DNA of 40,173 bases from Cryomorphaceae bacterium MED-G14. Lineage in GTDB: Bacteria; Bacteroidota; Bacteroidia; Flavobacteriales; Flavobacteriaceae. Position numbers and translations under genes: made by a program. A model generated the notes under the pieces. That model ran no database searches. It was not told where the DNA came from and saw only the letters and a list, made by a program, of their open reading frames with translations. The stretch is taken from contig NTKN01000006.1 of the NCBI GenBank assembly GCA_002457715.1, positions 1-40,173 on the forward strand, written 5' to 3'. Below, one piece after another: positions 17,798 to 26,954 of the stretch. Position 1 is the stretch's first letter, and each line of letters begins with the position of its first letter.

Positions 17798-18841
17798 TTA
17801 ATCAATTAATGTTGTTATTGTTTCTATAGTTCCATCTGAATTATGAGTCATTTCAGAAAATTTAACATTTCTTAAAAAATCTTTTCCTGAGAGTTGTGTG
17901 TCGTGATAAAATAAATACCACTTATCTGCAATTTTAATTGTTGAGTGATGGTTTGTCCATCCCTGAACAGGGTTATTTAAAACTCCTCTGTATGTAAATG
18001 GACCATAAGGATTATCACCTGTTGCATATACAATATAGTGGGTATTTCCTGTAGAATAACTCAAATAGTAAATTCCATTTCTTTTGTGAATCCATGCTGC
18101 CTCGAAAAATCTTCTATCGTGGTCTTTAGTAAGTATTGGGTTGCCATTTTCATCAATGATTCTAATTGGCTTTGGATCTTCTGCAAAACTTATCATATCA
18201 TTTGACATTTTAGCAATTCTTGGTGAAATAGCAGGACTATTAGGAATACCATTATCTTGTGTTTCACATCCGGAGGGAGTATAATTATTATTTTCATCCC
18301 ATCTTTGAAGTTGTCCACCCCAAATACCTCCAAAATACATATAATAAGAACCATCATCATCCTTAAATACAGATGGATCCATACTATAACTGCCCTCTAT
18401 TGCCGTTTTTTTTGACCTAAAAGGTCCTTCAGGTTTATCTGAAACTGCTACACCAATTCTAAATATATCATCTGTATCCTTAGTTGGAAAATATAAATAA
18501 AATTTACCATCTTTTTCAGCTGCATCTGGAGCCCAAAATTGTCTTTTAGCCCAAGGCACATCGTCTAAATCTAAAGCAACGTCATGAATTGTGACTGGTC
18601 CTCCTATATAATCCATTGATAAAACTCTGTAATCTCTCATAGCATACTGACTTCCACAATCATCGTAAAGAGGATTTTCCTCAATTATATCATGAGATGG
18701 GTATACGTATATTTTTCCATTAAAAATATGTGCTGAGGGATCAGCAGTAAATATTTCTGAAACTAAGGGCTGATCTTTAAATTTATTTTGACTGAAACTT
18801 ACTGTAGTCACTAAAAAAGCTAAGTATATTATTTTTTTCAT
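17798..18841 (-). CDS. Glycoside hydrolase family 43 (beta-xylosidase/arabinofuranosidase type)
   Basis: A 347-residue exported enzyme with a Sec signal (MKKIIYLAFLVTTVSFSQ). It shows the three acidic residues of the GH43 five-bladed propeller: the base Asp34 in TADPSAHIFNGKIYVYPSHD, the pKa-setting Asp155 in SMDPSVFKDDDG, and the acid Glu247 in RRFFEAAWIHKRNG. The ADPSAH...YPSHD opening suggests the subfamily with beta-xylosidase and arabinofuranosidase activity, which I recall rather than tested. The protein is a single domain without a carbohydrate-binding module. Its start overlaps the sulfatase stop by four bases (ATGA), so the two are translationally coupled. It would release monosaccharides from imported xylo-oligosaccharides in the periplasm. 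Confidence 0.92.
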   Translation of the reverse strand: MKKIIYLAFLVTTVSFSQNKFKDQPLVSEIFTADPSAHIFNGKIYVYPSHDIIEENPLYDDCGSQYAMRDYRVLSMDYIGGPVTIHDVALDLDDVPWAKRQFWAPDAAEKDGKFYLYFPTKDTDDIFRIGVAVSDKPEGPFRSKKTAIEGSYSMDPSVFKDDDGSYYMYFGGIWGGQLQRWDENNNYTPSGCETQDNGIPNSPAISPRIAKMSNDMISFAEDPKPIRIIDENGNPILTKDHDRRFFEAAWIHKRNGIYYLSYSTGNTHYIVYATGDNPYGPFTYRGVLNNPVQGWTNHHSTIKIADKWYLFYHDTQLSGKDFLRNVKFSEMTHNSDGTIETITTLID

Positions 18842-20316
18842 TTTACTATAATTGGTCTGTTACTAAAATCTCTCATTTCTTTTAATTTTTTTGAATATGA
18901 ATCAACTAAGTTCTTGAATTCAGGTTTTTTTGAAATATTATAATACTGTTTTTTATCATTTTCCATGTCAAATAGCATGTTGTATAAAACTTTTCCTGTT
19001 CTATGCTCTAAAACCTCATGATATGAAAACTTATGATCTTGAACAACCTCCAAAGTTTGATATCTACTATAAATTTCTTTTTTATGTTCTAGATTAGGAT
19101 TTCTTAAAACAGGAACAAAACTTTTACCGTGAATATAATTTGGTGGTTTTATTCCAGCAATTTCACATATTGTTGGATATAAATCTATATATTCTATCAT
19201 AGTATTAGTTTGAAACCCTTGTTTCATTTTTGGTGATGAAACAAGTAGTGGAACATGTATTGCTTCTTGAAAAGTGTGGTGTTTACACCAAAAACCATGT
19301 TCACCTAAAAAAAAACCGTGATCACTCCAAAATACAATTGTAGTGTTTTTTCTTAAGTCTAAATCATCAAGAGATTTTAAAAGTTTTCCAATTAATGTAT
19401 CTAAATAACTAATTGTTGCATAATATGATTTGATTAAATCTTCTTCCATTTTTAGACTAACAGGACCAGATTGAGGGATATCTATGTACCAATTTCTAAG
19501 TTCAAGCCAATCGTGAGCTATTGCTCTTTTTGGTGAATCAACTGGGACAGTTTTTTGTTTAGAAAAAACTAAATCATTGAACTCATATAAATCACCATAT
19601 TTTTTTGGTTGAATAAAAGGGAGGTGAGGTAAAATATAACCTACAGCTAGAAAAAAAGGATCATTAGATTTCTTATATTTTTTTAATTGATTTATAGCAA
19701 CATTAGTCAACTTTCCATCATTATACTCATCATCGGAAACATTAGAATATTCAAAGGGTGGACCAGCAAACTTTCCATCGGGTCTTAACTTTTTAATTTC
19801 TTTTTGTCTTTTTATAGAAATTGGATTTTTATAATCTGAACCATCTCTAAAACTGTAAAAATCATCCCAATCACTTTTTGAATCATCTGCAAAATGAGAT
19901 ATTTTTCCTATTGATGCGGTTTTATAACCATTCTTTTTGAAAATTTGTGCTAATGTCGTTGCTTGTGGTACATCTTTATCTGCTCTTGAGGTATAAGAAT
20001 CAAATCTCATGAAGCTTCCTCTAATTCCAGTTAAAATACTCGCTCTGCTAGCACCACATACAGCTATATTAACATAAGCTTGATTAAATTGTATGCTTTC
20101 CGCAGCTAATTTATCTAAGTTAGGAGTATGCATCTGTTTGTGACCATATGAATTTAATAATGGTCTTAAATCATCAACACCAATAAATAAAATATTTTGC
20201 TTTTCACCAATTGTACTATCATCATTTAAAATTTTAAGGTTTATAACTGTTGTGCTAACAGTTAAAATAAAAGATGACAGTACTACTAGTTTAAACACTT
20301 TATAAAAAGTACTCAT
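18838..20316 (-). CDS. Sulfatase, iduronate-2-sulfatase-like (CxAxR motif)
   Basis: A 492-residue type I sulfatase with an N-terminal membrane or signal segment (residues 6-28). The metal-binding motif is FIGVDDLRPLLNSYG at 44-58. The modified cysteine is Cys87 in CGASR, the CxAxR variant found in iduronate-2-sulfatase-like enzymes, instead of the CxPxR seen in the other three sulfatases here. Further family blocks are GKISHFADD, PFFLAVGYILPHLPF and VFWSDHGFFLGEHGFWCKHH. It is transcribed between susD (48 bases away) and the GH43 gene (four-base overlap). This position suggests it removes sulfate from a substituted xylan, but no substrate can be read from sequence. Confidence 0.94.
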   Translation of the reverse strand: MSTFYKVFKLVVLSSFILTVSTTVINLKILNDDSTIGEKQNILFIGVDDLRPLLNSYGHKQMHTPNLDKLAAESIQFNQAYVNIAVCGASRASILTGIRGSFMRFDSYTSRADKDVPQATTLAQIFKKNGYKTASIGKISHFADDSKSDWDDFYSFRDGSDYKNPISIKRQKEIKKLRPDGKFAGPPFEYSNVSDDEYNDGKLTNVAINQLKKYKKSNDPFFLAVGYILPHLPFIQPKKYGDLYEFNDLVFSKQKTVPVDSPKRAIAHDWLELRNWYIDIPQSGPVSLKMEEDLIKSYYATISYLDTLIGKLLKSLDDLDLRKNTTIVFWSDHGFFLGEHGFWCKHHTFQEAIHVPLLVSSPKMKQGFQTNTMIEYIDLYPTICEIAGIKPPNYIHGKSFVPVLRNPNLEHKKEIYSRYQTLEVVQDHKFSYHEVLEHRTGKVLYNMLFDMENDKKQYYNISKKPEFKNLVDSYSKKLKEMRDFSNRPIIVK

Positions 20317-20364
20317 GAAAATTATTAGTATGTGAAGTTAAAAACTAATATGTAATAATAAATT

Positions 20365-21984
20365 TTAGTTAATTAACTCATTTGTATTAATCTCATTTAA
20401 AGGAATTGGCATATGCATGATTTGATTAGGATCAGTTGAAAACTCTACTTCTAAATTTTTAGCATATGTTTTAGCTCCAACACCAACTTTCTTTCCGAAA
20501 GAAGAATTGTGAGGAGTTAATGTTTTGTCCTTAAAATACTGAATTCCTCTTCTTCTTACATGCCAAGAGTCATGACCTTCACCAATTAATTCAAATTTAT
20601 ATTCATCCATTATTGCATCTCTAAAAGCTGCTTGCCCCTGTGAAAATTCTGGTCGAGCTGTAACTCCAGCCCTATCAAGAACTGGTTGTAAGTAAGTCAT
20701 TTCTTGTCCATTAGCTAGCTCATTTGCAATTTCAGCAAGCATTAATAATAGTTCAGCATATCTGTAAACAACAATATTTTGACTATTAAATTGGTTATTA
20801 TGAGATTTGTCTTTTTCAGTCCACTTAAATAAGTAAGGATGTGCAATAGCAAATCTTCCACGTGAAGGGTTATGCGGATAAACTCTGACTAATCCAGCAG
20901 GTGGAGTTCTATCAGCTCTATAATATTGCGAGAGATATGTTGCCTTGTAACGACTATCTGGAAAAGTATCTAAATTATTAGCATTCCAAGTAGTATTTCC
21001 ACCATAAGTTTTTAAATGTTTATCATGCTGAAAAGCAGTTACTCTAAACCAACCAAAGTGCATTCCTGCTTTATACTTCCAAGGAGTGAAGTTTCTTCCC
21101 ATTTGTGAGTTTGTTGCATCTTGAGAGATTTGAAGCTCAAAAATTGATTCTGAAGAATTTTCACCTTGAACTGTAAATAAACTTGAAAAATCATTTACAA
21201 GTGAATATTGACCATAAGCTGATTGAGCAGCTTGATTAGCCATTGTCCAATAATCCATTGCACTTCCATCAGTTTGTAAATCAGCGTTGGTAGCCATAGT
21301 CATGTATACTTTTGCTAATAACATATTAGCAGCATGAGCTTTTGGATATCCAACTCCAGCATTTCCATTAAGTAATGAAACTGCAGTAGAAGCATCCGAA
21401 ATAATTTGTTGATATACATCAGATTTACTTGAAACTGCTTTATTCGTATTTCCAGAAGATGGAAGTTCTAACCATAATGGAACATCACCAAATAGGTTTG
21501 CCAATTCAAAGTAACTCCATGCTCTGACAAAATATGCATGACCAGCAACATCATTAAAAACAACTTGTTCGTTTGATGATGGTGTTGCGACTGTTTGAAT
21601 ATTAGAAATCGCACCATTACATCTTGCAATAGCTTCATATAAACCTCCCCAAACAGCTGACGCATCCATATGATATCCCGGTTTGAGGGAAACTAATGTT
21701 GACATATCTCTCGTGTTAACTCTATTTCCACCTTTTCCAGTAAACATTAAACCAGAATATAGATTAGTGATGAACAATCTTCTCTCTTGGGTATTGTATG
21801 TGGTTAACGCTTGATAAATACCATCTCGAGCAGCTTGAGCACTTTGAGAATCTGTGTAAATAGTTTCATCTAAAAAAGGTGGTTCCTCTTCAAGATCACA
21901 ACCAATAAAAAATAGAATTGGGAGTGTAAAAATTAGATATTTAAAATATCTTATTGTAAATGTTTTATTTAATAAATTTTTCAT
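20365..21984 (-). CDS. SusD/RagB-like outer-membrane glycan-binding lipoprotein
   Basis: A 539-residue SusD-family lipoprotein that caps the SusC channel and captures oligosaccharides at the cell surface. The signal ends in LFFIGC (Cys29), followed by DLEEEPP, an acidic run like the surface-export signals of Bacteroidota lipoproteins. The N-terminal DETIYTDSQSAQAARDGIYQAL, the central HAYFVRAWSYFELANLFGDVPL (TPR region) and the C-terminal VYRYAELLLMLAEIANE and YKFELIGEGHDSWHVRRRG are characteristic of SusD. It lies four bases after susC. Its sequence does not reveal the ligand, which is inferred as xylan from the operon. Confidence 0.96.
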   Translation of the reverse strand: MKNLLNKTFTIRYFKYLIFTLPILFFIGCDLEEEPPFLDETIYTDSQSAQAARDGIYQALTTYNTQERRLFITNLYSGLMFTGKGGNRVNTRDMSTLVSLKPGYHMDASAVWGGLYEAIARCNGAISNIQTVATPSSNEQVVFNDVAGHAYFVRAWSYFELANLFGDVPLWLELPSSGNTNKAVSSKSDVYQQIISDASTAVSLLNGNAGVGYPKAHAANMLLAKVYMTMATNADLQTDGSAMDYWTMANQAAQSAYGQYSLVNDFSSLFTVQGENSSESIFELQISQDATNSQMGRNFTPWKYKAGMHFGWFRVTAFQHDKHLKTYGGNTTWNANNLDTFPDSRYKATYLSQYYRADRTPPAGLVRVYPHNPSRGRFAIAHPYLFKWTEKDKSHNNQFNSQNIVVYRYAELLLMLAEIANELANGQEMTYLQPVLDRAGVTARPEFSQGQAAFRDAIMDEYKFELIGEGHDSWHVRRRGIQYFKDKTLTPHNSSFGKKVGVGAKTYAKNLEVEFSTDPNQIMHMPIPLNEINTNELIN

Positions 21985-21988
21985 GTTT

Positions 21989-24900
21989 TTAGAAATTTAA
22001 ATTTATACCAACTAAGAAAGATTGAGAATTTGGTTTATTATTCCAATCTGTTCCTTGTATTAAACCGTCATATAAAAATGTAGTAATTTCTGGATCGTAG
22101 CCTGAGTAATCAGTCCAAGTAAATAAGTTTCGTCCAGTAACATATACATTAGCAGATTCAATAAAGTTCATTGAATTCATAGGAAGATCATAACTTACTG
22201 TAATATTGTTTAATCTCAAATATGTGCCATCTTCAATAACTCTATCCATCAATGCTCCAAATAAATTTGCAGAATACCCTAATCTTGGATAATCATTTGT
22301 TGGATTACTTTGAGTCCATCTATTGTGATATGCATCACTTAAAATATTTCTGTAAGTTCCTTCAGCCCATCCCATACGATAAAGATTTCCATTAACAATG
22401 TCATTACCACTAACACCATTAAGTAAAGCACTTAATGAGAAAGATTTATATGAAAAATCTAAATTTATTCCATAAACGAAATCAGGATTTGGATTACCAA
22501 TTACAGTCCTGTCGTCTAAATCAACTTGTCCGTCACCATTGAGATCTAAAACTTTTATATCACCTGGCTCAGACATAGAACCGTTAATTCTATACATTTG
22601 TTCTCCTGTTTGAAAAATACCATCGGTCTTCCAACCATAAAATAATGCAACCTCTTCACCTTCCATAAAAATATTAACGGGGAATTTTATACTATTACCT
22701 CTACTTGGTATATTACCAAAATAATGAGATCTTTTTTCTGTTGTATATGTTCCATCACCATTATCAACCATTACATTTCCTGGTGTCAAACCAAGATTTT
22801 GAATTTCAGTTTTATTAAATGCAATATTTCCACCAATATTTAATGAAAAATCTCCACTATCTACAATTGCAAGATCTAGGCCTAATTCTAACCCTTTGTT
22901 TTCTAATGATCCTCTATTTATAAGAATACTACTAAAACCAGATGATGTAGGAATTGGGCTTTGCTGTAACAAATCTTTTGTGGTTTTTTCATAAAGATCT
23001 AAAGTACCAGAAATTTTTCCATTCAAAAATCCAAAATCAATTCCGAAATTAAGTTGTTCAGTTGATTCCCAAGTTAATCCTGGATTAGCAATATTAGCTA
23101 AGATTAATGGAACTGTTGTTCCATTGTTACTTGTGGCATATAATCTCGATGAAGCACCATAATTTGAGAGAGTTCCATAAGGACCAATTCCATGATTACC
23201 TATTGATCCCCAACCCGCTCTAACTTTAAGGCTTGAAAACAAGTTTAGATTACTAATAAATTTTTCACTGCCTGCTCTCCATGCAAAAGCAAATGAAGGA
23301 AAAAACCCATATCTATTTTCCTCAGCAAACTTTGAAACTCCATCTCTTCTAAAGCTTGTGGTTAAAGTATATTTATTTTTAAAAGTATAATTAACTCTAC
23401 CAAGAAGTGAAAAAAGTTGTTGGTCAGATGCTCTTAGTAAGAGAGGTGTTGAAATAACTTGACCTAAGAAAGGTTGCGCTGTTCCTAACTGCGCTGTAAC
23501 AAAATCTTCAACAGCGTAAACACTGCTTTCAACATCTCTTACATCATAAGTAACACCTAAAGCAGCATTAACCCTATGATTTTTATTATAATTTCTGTTG
23601 TACCTTAAAAAATTATTGACTTGATAAGTTAAAGAGTTTAACTTCATGTTTTGTAATAAGCCATTAGAATTAGCACCTTGCCAAGTAGTTACACCATAAA
23701 ATCTTGACCTATCTTTATCTCTAAGGTTTCCACCAACCTTAAATTCATATAATAAACCTGGTGTGTTAAATTTATATTTTAAAGCTAGGGATGCAATTAG
23801 TCTATTTTCCCTAGATTCATCAGTAAAATCATTGATCCATGCATATGGATTTGATATTGTTTGTCCATCAATAAAATCTTCAACATTATCAGCATTATTA
23901 GGTATTATTGGATTATAAGTTAATGTTTGTTGAACAAAACTTTGATCACCACCTATTAAATCTCCACCTTCAGCAAAGTCAGACTTACTAAAAAAGGAAC
24001 TTAACCTTGCTTCAATTCTTAATTTATCATTTAAATCATAGTTAAGATTAAGTCTTAAGTCCTGGGTTTTAAAACTTGAATTTTCAACTAAACCATTTAG
24101 ATCATTAAATCCTGCAGATAAGTAATAATCGCCTTTTTCATTACCTCCAGAAAAAGAAACACCAAAACTAGTACTTACACCAGTATCATATACTTCATCT
24201 TGCCAATTATGTACCTGATTTGGTGTACTGTCTACAGTGTTAGTTTGATTTCCTGAATTATCATTTATATATGAAAAAACTTGACTACCATTAATAACAT
24301 ATCTAGCAGGCTCTCCAACACTCGCTCTTATATCATTTTGATACATTGCATATCCAACTCCGTCAAGCATGTCGTATGTATTTGTTATATCTCTAACTGT
24401 AGTAGTAACATAAGCGTTAATTTTCCCCTTTTCGTCGCTATTACCACCCTTTGTTGTAATAAGAACTACACCATTTGCTCCTCTGGATCCATATATAGCA
24501 GTAGCTGAAGCATCTTTCAAAATTTCAATTCTTTCAATATCTCTTGGATTTAAGCCATTTAATCCACTTTGAGCTTCTTGTCCTGTATTTCCAGTACCTG
24601 TTGGAATTACATCTTCCCCAGCAGATGATATAATAACTCCGTCAATGACATAAAGAGGTTCATTATTACCTCTCAAACTGTTGGTTCCTCTAATTCTTAC
24701 ACTAACACCGGAATTTGGGTTAGCAGAATTTTGAGTTACTTGAACACCTGCAGCTCTACCTTGTAATAGTTGATCAACAGTAGCAGATTGTCTTGAAACT
24801 TCGTCTTCAACTACTACTGAACTGACAGCTCCGGTAAGGTCTCTTTTTAAAACAGTACCATACCCAACTACAATAACTTCTTCCAAAGCTTCAGTGTCAG

Positions 24901-25183
24901 GTTGTAAATTAATGTTAATTGAAAGTTGATTTGATACATCAACCTCTTGATTTACATAACCAATGTATGAAATCACAATTACATTTGATGAATCACTAGG
25001 GATTGATATAGAAAAATTTCCATCAAAATCCGTAATTGCACCAACAGTATCAGAACCTTTTAACTGAAGGGTTGCGCCAGGTAAAGGTGTCCCATTTTCA
25101 TCATTTACAATTCCACTTACATTTTTGGACTGTGCATGAATAAAAAAAGGGAAGATCAAAAAAATAAATAAAATTTTCCTCAT
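21989..25183 (-). CDS. SusC-like TonB-dependent outer-membrane transporter
   Basis: A 1064-residue TonB-dependent transporter of the SusC/RagA type. After a Sec signal (MRKILFIFLIFPFFIHAQ) comes a carboxypeptidase-D-like domain (GIVNDENGTPLPGATLQLKG to IGYVNQEVDV, about 24-90), then the TonB-box region EEVIVVGYGTVLKRDLTGAV and the plug (about 100-245, with VRIRGTNSLRGNNEPLYVIDG and ASATAIYGSRGANGVVLITTKGG). The rest is a 22-strand barrel that ends in aromatic SFLVGINLNF. It is the first gene of the minus-strand run. The 156 bases in front of it carry two LacI-type palindromes. Together with SusD it would import xylan oligosaccharides. Confidence 0.97.
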   Translation of the reverse strand: MRKILFIFLIFPFFIHAQSKNVSGIVNDENGTPLPGATLQLKGSDTVGAITDFDGNFSISIPSDSSNVIVISYIGYVNQEVDVSNQLSININLQPDTEALEEVIVVGYGTVLKRDLTGAVSSVVVEDEVSRQSATVDQLLQGRAAGVQVTQNSANPNSGVSVRIRGTNSLRGNNEPLYVIDGVIISSAGEDVIPTGTGNTGQEAQSGLNGLNPRDIERIEILKDASATAIYGSRGANGVVLITTKGGNSDEKGKINAYVTTTVRDITNTYDMLDGVGYAMYQNDIRASVGEPARYVINGSQVFSYINDNSGNQTNTVDSTPNQVHNWQDEVYDTGVSTSFGVSFSGGNEKGDYYLSAGFNDLNGLVENSSFKTQDLRLNLNYDLNDKLRIEARLSSFFSKSDFAEGGDLIGGDQSFVQQTLTYNPIIPNNADNVEDFIDGQTISNPYAWINDFTDESRENRLIASLALKYKFNTPGLLYEFKVGGNLRDKDRSRFYGVTTWQGANSNGLLQNMKLNSLTYQVNNFLRYNRNYNKNHRVNAALGVTYDVRDVESSVYAVEDFVTAQLGTAQPFLGQVISTPLLLRASDQQLFSLLGRVNYTFKNKYTLTTSFRRDGVSKFAEENRYGFFPSFAFAWRAGSEKFISNLNLFSSLKVRAGWGSIGNHGIGPYGTLSNYGASSRLYATSNNGTTVPLILANIANPGLTWESTEQLNFGIDFGFLNGKISGTLDLYEKTTKDLLQQSPIPTSSGFSSILINRGSLENKGLELGLDLAIVDSGDFSLNIGGNIAFNKTEIQNLGLTPGNVMVDNGDGTYTTEKRSHYFGNIPSRGNSIKFPVNIFMEGEEVALFYGWKTDGIFQTGEQMYRINGSMSEPGDIKVLDLNGDGQVDLDDRTVIGNPNPDFVYGINLDFSYKSFSLSALLNGVSGNDIVNGNLYRMGWAEGTYRNILSDAYHNRWTQSNPTNDYPRLGYSANLFGALMDRVIEDGTYLRLNNITVSYDLPMNSMNFIESANVYVTGRNLFTWTDYSGYDPEITTFLYDGLIQGTDWNNKPNSQSFLVGINLNF

Positions 25184-25248
25184 TTTTTAGTTAGTTATTA
25201 TTTTAGATTAATGAATTTAATGATAAAAAATCAATTAAAAAGTAAATA

Positions 25249-25260
25249 GAAAACGTTTTC
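25249..25260. promoter_or_regulatory. LacI-type operator O1 upstream of susC
   Basis: GAAAACGTTTTC is a perfect 12-base palindrome with the central CG typical of LacI/GalR operators. It extends to 20 bases (AATAGAAAACGTTTTCGATT) with one mismatched pair. It lies 66 bases upstream of the susC start, a position suited to blocking initiation. Confidence 0.75.
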
Positions 25261-25322
25261 GATTATAATATCCTTAAAATTGTGGTTAAAAAATTATAAA
25301 ATTATTAAAAATGAAATACTAT

Positions 25323-25340
25323 AACGAAAACATTTTCGTT
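25323..25340. promoter_or_regulatory. LacI-type operator O2 upstream of susC
   Basis: AACGAAAACATTTTCGTT has perfect 8-base arms around a CA centre and shares the GAAAAC.TTTTCG core with O1. The two centres are 77 bases apart, so one regulator could bind both and loop the DNA. The last base overlaps the stop codon of the neighbouring sulfatase gene. Confidence 0.75.
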
Positions 25341-26725
25341 TAATAATGGGAATGCATATAAGCGTTTGACTTAATTCTATTTTCCAAATTGTCTGGCACC
25401 TTAGTCCATTCAGTTTCTTTATCTAATGGATGCAATGTTGGTTTTATTAGTGGCATTTTATTATTTACTAAAAAGTCATTTTGTATTAACATCCAACTTT
25501 TTAATTCTTTTTTAAGTTTTACAAGAACATTTCCAAACCTTTTCTCATTGATAAGATTAGTCGTTTCGTAGGGATCATTGATCAAATCATATAATTCTTC
25601 ATGTGGTTTATTTTTAAATGATTGAGCTCCGATTTTTATGAATGCATTTTTTATAGAATCCAGACCTAAATTTTTTTTATGAATGTCATATGAATTATAG
25701 TTTATAATGTATTTGTATTTGATATCTCTAATTGATCTTGAAGGAAAAATTTTTGCGTTTCTAACATTTTGTCTTGTGGATATTCCATATGTATATTTTC
25801 GTTTATTACTAGCTCCTTTCAATGAACTTAAAAAACTATATCCATCAAGACTTTTTGGAATTTTATTTCCTGTAGATTCTATTATTGTTGGTAGTATATC
25901 AACTAAATTTATCAGATCACTATTCTTTGAACCAGCCTTAATAATTTTTGGCCATCTTATAATTAAAGGAATTTTTAATCCAACCTCATCAACTGACCAT
26001 TTACCCCTCAATCCCCCATCAGAAGCGTATATAAACAATGTATTTTTATTTTTATCATTAATTTCAATAAAATCTAAAATTTCATTTAACTGGTTATTAT
26101 CATTAACAATATTTTGATAATAGCCTTTTTCATTATTTAAACGATATTTTTTTGAATAAGGATTATCATAAATATCACTCTCCTTAAATTCAGTTCTTGT
26201 AGGAAAAGGCCCGTGAGGATAGTCTGAGGCAATAAATAAACAATAAGGTTTCTTTGCATTTTTTATATAGTTTTTAATTTTACTCATTGGTAATAATTTT
26301 CCCTCATTTTTAAAATATTTTGTCCAATTAAATACTGAACTTGGATTTACATGGCTCTTTCCTGCAAGTACTACTTCATAACCGATTGACTGCAAATAAT
26401 CATTAACATCAACTGTGTTTTTCTTGACTGGTAAATGATTTGCATAACAACCATTTTTTATTGGATACAATCCTGTATAAATTTGAGACCTACTAGGCGC
26501 ACAGATTGATTGAGTTGTGTATGCATTTTCAAATGTCATTCCCTCAACAGCCAAACGATTAATTGGGTTGGATGGAACAAGATCATTACCATAAACATTA
26601 TGGTCTATTTGATCCTTATCGTCTGATAAATAAAAAATAATATTAGGTGGATTTTTAACATATATTTTATTAAGAATAAAAAATGAAAAAATGAATAATA
26701 AAGTTTTTAAAAATACATTGATCAT
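25340..26725 (-). CDS. Sulfatase (family S1, CAPSR motif)
   Basis: A 461-residue type I sulfatase starting at the ATG at 26725; the two codons upstream of it (TTG, ATT) are not needed. Residues 3-18 form a hydrophobic signal without a lipobox. The metal-binding segment is FYLSDDKDQIDHNVYGN near 31-47 and the formylglycine cysteine is Cys75 in CAPSR. The pattern resembles sulfatases of the heparan N-sulfatase type, though the substrate cannot be assigned. It is on the same strand as susC and ends 156 bases before it, with both operators in between. Its own promoter should lie in 26726-26807, back to back with that of tRNA-Arg. Confidence 0.92.
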   Translation of the reverse strand: MINVFLKTLLFIFSFFILNKIYVKNPPNIIFYLSDDKDQIDHNVYGNDLVPSNPINRLAVEGMTFENAYTTQSICAPSRSQIYTGLYPIKNGCYANHLPVKKNTVDVNDYLQSIGYEVVLAGKSHVNPSSVFNWTKYFKNEGKLLPMSKIKNYIKNAKKPYCLFIASDYPHGPFPTRTEFKESDIYDNPYSKKYRLNNEKGYYQNIVNDNNQLNEILDFIEINDKNKNTLFIYASDGGLRGKWSVDEVGLKIPLIIRWPKIIKAGSKNSDLINLVDILPTIIESTGNKIPKSLDGYSFLSSLKGASNKRKYTYGISTRQNVRNAKIFPSRSIRDIKYKYIINYNSYDIHKKNLGLDSIKNAFIKIGAQSFKNKPHEELYDLINDPYETTNLINEKRFGNVLVKLKKELKSWMLIQNDFLVNNKMPLIKPTLHPLDKETEWTKVPDNLENRIKSNAYMHSHY

Positions 26726-26765
26726 AATCAAACATAACTTAATTCAACATAGTAATCAAAAAAAA

Positions 26766-26795
26766 TTGTCTAGAATTTTTATTTATTTAAATTTG
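26766..26795 (+). promoter_or_regulatory. Bacteroidota-type promoter of tRNA-Arg
   Basis: TTG at 26766-26768, then 19 bases, then TAAATTTG at 26788-26795, a perfect match to TAnnTTTG. The tRNA begins 13 bases after the element. This is one of the two best promoters in the window and supports the assignment to Bacteroidota. Confidence 0.75.
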
Positions 26796-26807
26796 CCATC
26801 AACATTT

Positions 26808-26881
26808 GGTCGCGTAGCTCAGCTGGATAGAGCATCTGCCTTCTAAGCAGACGGTCGCACGTTCGAATCGTGCCGCGATCA
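26808..26881 (+). tRNA. tRNA-Arg(TCT)
   Basis: A 74-base cloverleaf: acceptor GGTCGCG/CGCGATC with one G-U pair, discriminator A, D-arm GCTC...GAGC, anticodon stem TCTGC/GCAGA with loop CTTCTAA (anticodon TCT), T-arm GCACGTTCGAATCGTGC. It reads AGA and AGG. CCA is not encoded. It separates the xylan locus from the GH20 operon. Confidence 0.97.
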
Positions 26882-26884
26882 CTT

Positions 26885-26915
26885 AAACCCCAGCGTTATG
26901 TTGGGGTTTTTTTTT
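26885..26915 (+). terminator. Terminator after tRNA-Arg
   Basis: A perfect 8-base stem AAACCCCA (26885-26892) / TGGGGTTT (26902-26909) with a 9-base loop and a run of nine T ending at 26915. It lies 39 bases before the GH20 start, so the GH20 operon needs a promoter between them or some read-through. Confidence 0.88.
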
Positions 26916-26954
26916 ACTTTAATATTTATTAACTTCAATTCAACTAAACAACTA

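Noticed and set aside
25184-25248. Promoter of susC
   Set aside because: The best -7 candidate (TACTTTTT on the minus strand, 25237-25244) has one mismatch and no matching -33 element, so I did not annotate it.
26898-26954. Longer N-terminus for the GH20 protein starting at 26898
   Set aside because: That start lies inside the tRNA-Arg terminator and would put 19 extra residues before a good lipoprotein signal that starts at 26955.
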